From assembly GCA_020048795.1 (NCBI GenBank), contig JAIFMA010000151.1:1-9507 (forward strand): DNA of 9,507 bases, given 5' to 3'. The position numbers were made by a program, and so were the translations under genes. The notes beneath the pieces are model-generated. The model was not told where the DNA came from and searched no databases. It was given only the letters and a program-made list of their open reading frames with translations. This document shows positions 5,790-9,507 of this stretch, one piece after another. The DNA comes from Rhodoferax sp. GTDB taxonomy: Bacteria; Pseudomonadota; Gammaproteobacteria; Burkholderiales; Burkholderiaceae_C. Position 1 is the stretch's first letter, and each line of letters starts with the position of its first letter.

Positions 5790-6356
5790 CTACATCACCT
5801 TCGAGCGTATCTCTGGCAATGCCTTTTGCAGGTAATACACCATCGACCAAACGGTCATGACCGCTGAAATCCAGATCAGCCAGACACCCCAGACATGTGT
5901 ATTGATCACCCCCAGCAGCATGCCGTCAAACAGCAAGAACGGAATCGCCACCATTTGTGCCGTGGTCTTGAGTTTGCCAACCATGTGCACGGCCACGCTG
6001 CGGGATGCGCCAATGTGCGCCATCCACTCGCGCAAAGCCGAGATGGCAATTTCGCGCCCGATGATGATCAGCCCGACAAACACGTCGGCCCGCTGTAAAT
6101 GCACCAGCACCAGCACACAGGCACAGACCAAAAATTTGTCAGCGACAGGATCCAGAAAGGCACCAAAAGCCGAGACCTGATTGAGCTTGCGCGCCAGGTA
6201 ACCATCCAGCCAGTCAGTGGCAGCAAACACCACAAACATGACCGTTGCCACTTGATTGCGGGTAGCCGGCTCCAGTGGCAGATAAAACACGCCCACAATC
6301 AACGGAATCGCCACAATGCGAGCCCAGGTCATGATGGTCGGTATGGTCCAGAACAT
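5790..6356 (-). CDS. pgsA: CDP-diacylglycerol--glycerol-3-phosphate 3-phosphatidyltransferase
   Basis: PgsA joins CDP-diacylglycerol and glycerol-3-phosphate to make phosphatidylglycerophosphate, the committed step to phosphatidylglycerol and cardiolipin, in the inner membrane. The 188-residue protein carries the complete CDP-alcohol phosphotransferase motif: D48, D51-G52, A55-R56, G65, D69 and D73, the metal- and substrate-binding aspartates. It has several hydrophobic segments (for example about 12-28, 35-46, 74-90 and 150-170) and starts MFWTIPTIMTWARI, close to typical PgsA starts. The start follows uvrC by 41 bases, the common uvrC-pgsA arrangement. The purine-rich GAGGG directly touches the ATG, closer than usual for a ribosome binding site, so translation may rely partly on coupling. 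The length is normal. Confidence 0.95.
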   Translation of the reverse strand: MFWTIPTIMTWARIVAIPLIVGVFYLPLEPATRNQVATVMFVVFAATDWLDGYLARKLNQVSAFGAFLDPVADKFLVCACVLVLVHLQRADVFVGLIIIGREIAISALREWMAHIGASRSVAVHMVGKLKTTAQMVAIPFLLFDGMLLGVINTHVWGVWLIWISAVMTVWSMVYYLQKALPEIRSKVM

Positions 6357-6397
6357 CCCTCAATTGTGGCATGCACCACTCGCCAGTTGTGCAGGGC

Positions 6398-8467
6398 TCA
6401 GTGCAACGCACGGTATATTTCCTCGGCCAGTTCCCGGGAGATTGCGTCAACCGATGCAATATCTTCAACAGATGCCATGGCCACGCCGCGCACGCCACCA
6501 AAGCGTTGTAACAAACGCGCGCGTCGCTTGGGCCCAACACCGGGAATTTCTTCCAGCTTGCCGCCATCCATGCGCACCTTGGCACGGGCCGCGCGCATGC
6601 CGGTGATGGCAAAGCGGTGTGCTTCGTCACGTATTTGCGCCACCAGCATCAGTGCCGCCGAATCCTTGCCCAAATAGACCTTGTCGCGACCGTCAGCAAA
6701 CACCAGCTCTTCCAGGCCAATGCGCCGACCCTCGCCTTTCTCAACACCAACGATCAGTGACAGGTCCAGCCCCAGTTGCGAAAACACCTCGCGCGCCATA
6801 GACACCTGACCCTTGCCGCCATCCACCAGCACCAGGTCAGGCATGCGACCAGTGCCAGCGTGTGTTTCACCCGATTGCTTCGCCTGGGCCAGTGCTTCCG
6901 ACAGCTTGCCGTAGCGGCGCATCAGCACCTGGCGCATGGCGGCGTAATCATCGCCGGGGGTGATATCCGCAATCTTGTAGCGTCGGTACTCGGCGTTCTG
7001 CATCTTGTGATGGTGAAACACCACGCACGAGGCTTGCGTCGATTCACCTGCGGTGTGCGAGATGTCAAAGCATTCGATGCGCAGATCGTCCAGTGCGTCC
7101 GGCAACAAATCCAGCGCCTCAGACAGCGCGCGGGTTCTGGCCTGCTGCGAACCTTCTTCTGACAGCAAGCGAGCCAACTGCAAATTCGCATTGGTTTGCG
7201 CCATTTCCAGCCACACCCGACGTTGCTCACGTGGCTGGTGTACGGCACTCACCTTGACACCCGTCTGCACGCTCAGGAGTTGCAGCAGTCTTTTGTCCAC
7301 TGGCGCACCAACCACCAGCAAGGACGGAACCGGCACCTGTAGATAATGCTGAACCACAAACGCATCGAGCACCTGCGACTCCACCGAACGCCGCACCGCC
7401 GGGCCCAGGATGTCAACCGACAAGTCCGCATCAGGCGCTCCGTCATCGTCCATGTCGAGTCCGGCCCCGTCTTGCACCTGCACCGGAAAGTAAGGACGAT
7501 CGCCCAGATGCCGTCCACCACGCACCATGGCCAGGTTGACACAGGCGCGCCCGCCTGACACCTTGACAGCCAATACGTCGACATCACGATCCGACACGTT
7601 GTCCACCGATTGCTGGTGCAGCACGTTCGACAAGGCACCCACCTGATTGCGCAATTGCGCAGCCAGTTCAAACTCCAGCCGGTCAGCATGGGCCATCATG
7701 CGTGCCTCCAGCGCCTTCATCACCTCCTGTGCGTCACCATGCAAAAAGCGCTCGGCATCTGCCAGATCCTGTGCGTAAGCACTCGGCGTGATGTGCCCAA
7801 CGCAAGGACCAGAGCAACGTTTGATCTGGTAAAGCAGGCATGGGCGGGATCGGTTATTGAACACCGGATCTTCGCAAGTACGCAGCAGAAACACCTTTTG
7901 CATCAGCAAGATGGCTTCCTTGACCGCCCAGGCGCTCGGGTAAGGTCCAAAATAGTGATGCTTTTTCTCCACCGCACCACGGTAGTACGACACCCGCGCA
8001 AACTGCGCTGCTGCGGGTTTGCCGGCGCCATTGACCGGGCTGGAGGCACTGATCTTCAGATAGGGATAACTCTTGTCATCCCGAAACAGGATGTTGTACT
8101 TGGGGCTAAGCGTTTTGATCAGGTTGTTTTCCAGCAACAAGGCCTCGGCTTCAGATCGCACCACGGTGGTTTCGAGCCGCACGATCTTGCTCACCATATG
8201 GCCAATGCGGGTGCCACCGTGGTTCTTCTGAAAATAGCTCGACACCCGCTTTTTCAGGTTGATCGCCTTACCGACATACAACACCTGGCCCTGGGCATCA
8301 AAGTAGCGATAGACACCCGGCAGCGCCGGCAGACTCGCCACATCGCTGATCAGTTGCTCGGGGTGCGGGCGGTCCGTTTGGAGCTGGTGCGTGGGGGTGG
8401 GCAGCAACAGCGGCGGCACGCTTGACGCAGCGGCCGGTGGCGGGTGTGTTTCAGGCAGATCAGACAT
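6398..8467 (-). CDS. uvrC: Excinuclease ABC subunit C
   Basis: UvrC makes the two incisions on either side of a DNA lesion after UvrA and UvrB locate it. Domains in order: a GIY-YIG nuclease near residues 48-125 (G51-V52-Y53, Y64-V65-G66, R74); four cysteines C198, C210, C218 and C222 spaced as in the iron-sulfur cluster of UvrC; a UVR helix pair for UvrB contact near 245-280; an RNase H-like nuclease with D468 (FDISH), D549 (LVDGGKGQ) and H618 (RDEAHRF); and a helix-hairpin-helix pair near 640-689 (IPGVGPKRRARLLQRFGG). All expected catalytic residues are present. At 689 residues it is longer than the roughly 610 typical of E. coli. The extra length is a Pro/Ser-rich N-terminal stretch of about 40 residues and an acidic insertion near 335-350. 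No good ribosome binding site precedes the ATG. pgsA follows after 41 bases. Confidence 0.97.
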   Translation of the reverse strand: MSDLPETHPPPAAASSVPPLLLPTPTHQLQTDRPHPEQLISDVASLPALPGVYRYFDAQGQVLYVGKAINLKKRVSSYFQKNHGGTRIGHMVSKIVRLETTVVRSEAEALLLENNLIKTLSPKYNILFRDDKSYPYLKISASSPVNGAGKPAAAQFARVSYYRGAVEKKHHYFGPYPSAWAVKEAILLMQKVFLLRTCEDPVFNNRSRPCLLYQIKRCSGPCVGHITPSAYAQDLADAERFLHGDAQEVMKALEARMMAHADRLEFELAAQLRNQVGALSNVLHQQSVDNVSDRDVDVLAVKVSGGRACVNLAMVRGGRHLGDRPYFPVQVQDGAGLDMDDDGAPDADLSVDILGPAVRRSVESQVLDAFVVQHYLQVPVPSLLVVGAPVDKRLLQLLSVQTGVKVSAVHQPREQRRVWLEMAQTNANLQLARLLSEEGSQQARTRALSEALDLLPDALDDLRIECFDISHTAGESTQASCVVFHHHKMQNAEYRRYKIADITPGDDYAAMRQVLMRRYGKLSEALAQAKQSGETHAGTGRMPDLVLVDGGKGQVSMAREVFSQLGLDLSLIVGVEKGEGRRIGLEELVFADGRDKVYLGKDSAALMLVAQIRDEAHRFAITGMRAARAKVRMDGGKLEEIPGVGPKRRARLLQRFGGVRGVAMASVEDIASVDAISRELAEEIYRALH

Positions 8468-8494
8468 AGGACGCTATTGTGGACAATCCCTGCC
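8468..8494. promoter_or_regulatory. 27-bp divergent gap between uvrC and earP with an inverted repeat
   Basis: The start codons of uvrC (minus) and earP (plus) are only 27 bp apart, too close for two separate promoters, so promoter elements must lie inside the opposite gene's first codons. ATTGT-GG-ACAAT (8476-8487) sits in the middle of the gap and could be an operator. Neither start has a clear Shine-Dalgarno sequence. Confidence 0.4.
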
Positions 8495-9507
8495 ATGAAT
8501 GCATCACCACCTGCCCCTCGTTTGCGCTGGGACATTTTTTGCCATGTGATCGACAACTTTGGCGATCTCGGTGTGTGTTGGCGACTGGCCGTCAACCTGG
8601 CACAGCGGGGGCAGGATGTGCGGCTGTGGGTGGACCAGCCCGCAGCGTTGGCCTGGCTGGCACCGGATGCTGCGCCGGGCGTGCAAGTGCGGCACTGGCG
8701 AACCCCTTTTGATCGGTTCGATGTGATGCCTGGCGACGTACTGATCGAGGCCTTCGGCTGCCAAATAGATCCTGAATTCATAGCTGCTTACGCAGACCAC
8801 ATAAGCGCTGGCGGCCAAAAATGCTTATGGATTAACCTGGAGTACCTGACCGCCGAGGCTTACGCGCAGCGCTGCCACGGCTTGCCTTCTCCGGTCATGG
8901 CCGGTGCCGGCCGGGGGCTGACCAAGCACTTCTTTTACCCGGGCTTCACGCGCGGCACCGGCGGCCTGCTGCGTGAGCTCGACCTGCTGGCACGCCAGGC
9001 CAACTTTGACCGCAGCGCATGGCTGGCACAGTGGCAGACCGACGGTGAGCACACAGGCTGTGCTGGCGGGTCTTGCGGCAATCTGCCCGACCGGCACGCC
9101 CCCCGGTTGGTGTCGCTGTTTTGCTACGAACCTGCCGTGCTGCGCCAATGGCTGGGCATTCTGGCCAACGAGGCCCAGCCGACCCTGCTGCTGGTCACCG
9201 CTGGGCGTGCCAGCGCCGCCGTCAAGCACATGGTTTGTCAACAAAATGCCATCCAGCCCAATTGGAATAAGCGCGGCATGCTCTCATTGATATATCTTCC
9301 GGCACTGACGCAATGGGACTACGACCACCTGCTGTGGGCGTGCGATGTCAATTTTGTGCGCGGCGAGGACTCGCTGGTGCGCGCCCTGTGGGCCGGCAAG
9401 CCGCTGGTCTGGCAGATTTACCCACAGGACGATCGTGCCCACCTTGCCAAGCTCGATGCCTTTCTGGACTGGCTGCACGCCCCGGCATCCCTGCGCGCCT
9501 TTCATCA
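8495..9507 (+). CDS. earP: EF-P arginine rhamnosyltransferase EarP, cut by the window end
   Basis: EarP transfers rhamnose from dTDP-rhamnose to a conserved arginine of elongation factor P, activating it to relieve ribosome stalling at polyproline. The frame is open from the ATG for 337 codons to the window edge; family members are roughly 370-390 residues, so a small C-terminal part is missing. Seen in the sequence: CHVIDNFGDLGVCWRLA with D20 and D24 (D20 matches the general base described for the meningococcal enzyme), WINLEYLTAE, FFYPGFTRGTGGLLRE, and the donor-binding segment FVRGEDSLVRA (R289, E291, D292) followed by WAGKPLVWQIYPQDDRAHLA. These are hallmark blocks of the DUF2331/EarP family. 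It diverges from uvrC. In many genomes earP lies beside efp, which would be expected just outside the window. Codon use is GC-rich except for two AT-rich patches near 8760-8835 and 9235-9300. Confidence 0.95.
   Translation, partial: MNASPPAPRLRWDIFCHVIDNFGDLGVCWRLAVNLAQRGQDVRLWVDQPAALAWLAPDAAPGVQVRHWRTPFDRFDVMPGDVLIEAFGCQIDPEFIAAYADHISAGGQKCLWINLEYLTAEAYAQRCHGLPSPVMAGAGRGLTKHFFYPGFTRGTGGLLRELDLLARQANFDRSAWLAQWQTDGEHTGCAGGSCGNLPDRHAPRLVSLFCYEPAVLRQWLGILANEAQPTLLLVTAGRASAAVKHMVCQQNAIQPNWNKRGMLSLIYLPALTQWDYDHLLWACDVNFVRGEDSLVRALWAGKPLVWQIYPQDDRAHLAKLDAFLDWLHAPASLRAFH

Noticed and set aside
7610..8425. Long plus-strand open frame opposite uvrC
   Set aside because: It is a shadow of uvrC: the minus-strand frame has all the UvrC domains, while the plus frame has no recognisable family.
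8825..9244. Minus-strand open frame opposite earP
   Set aside because: The plus strand carries the unmistakable EarP blocks through the same region; the antisense frame is a by-product of GC-rich codons.
1..9507. CRISPR array or insertion sequence
   Set aside because: No regularly spaced repeat series and no transposase or terminal inverted repeats were seen.

Overview
The window joins chromosomal housekeeping genes to the edge of an integrated element. The housekeeping part points to a betaproteobacterium of the order Burkholderiales, most likely Comamonadaceae (Rhodoferax/Polaromonas-like). The grounds are the moderately GC-rich coding sequence, the uvrC-pgsA pair, the hupB/tRNA-Val/ppiD/tRNA-His cluster, and a divergent EarP-type EF-P rhamnosyltransferase. 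The genus is inferred from style and gene order, not from a search.

Region 1 (about 1-3080) is the accessory part. It opens with the 3' end of an unrecognised AT-rich gene (1-218). Two bases later comes a 536-residue ORC/Cdc6-like AAA+ ATPase (221-1831) with a helix-hairpin-helix-like C-terminus. A stretch of about 400 bp follows with no convincing gene. Next is a short tyrosine recombinase (2236-2943) that keeps its catalytic residues but appears to have lost its core-binding domain. A hairpin terminator and a cluster of short TTGCTA-type repeats then lead to the 3' end of tRNA-His. This is the layout of a genomic island integrated at tRNA-His, with the integrase next to the tRNA and cargo further in. 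The left end of the island is outside the window. The cargo resembles a small conflict or anti-phage operon, but that role is inference.

Region 2 (3080-8467, all on the minus strand) is core genome. Read in the direction of transcription it is uvrC (nucleotide excision repair), pgsA (phosphatidylglycerophosphate synthase), a 218-bp gap, hupB (HU), tRNA-Val(UAC), a strong terminator, ppiD (periplasmic folding factor anchored in the inner membrane), and tRNA-His(GUG) with its own TATAAT promoter. tRNA-Val starts 16 nt after the hupB stop and is probably cut from the hupB transcript.

Region 3 (8495-9507, plus strand) is the first 337 codons of earP, divergent from uvrC with only 27 bp between the start codons and cut by the window end. 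It would rhamnosylate elongation factor P.

The most interesting part is the ATPase and its truncated partner gene in the tRNA-His island, together with the recombinase that looks disabled by an internal in-frame deletion.
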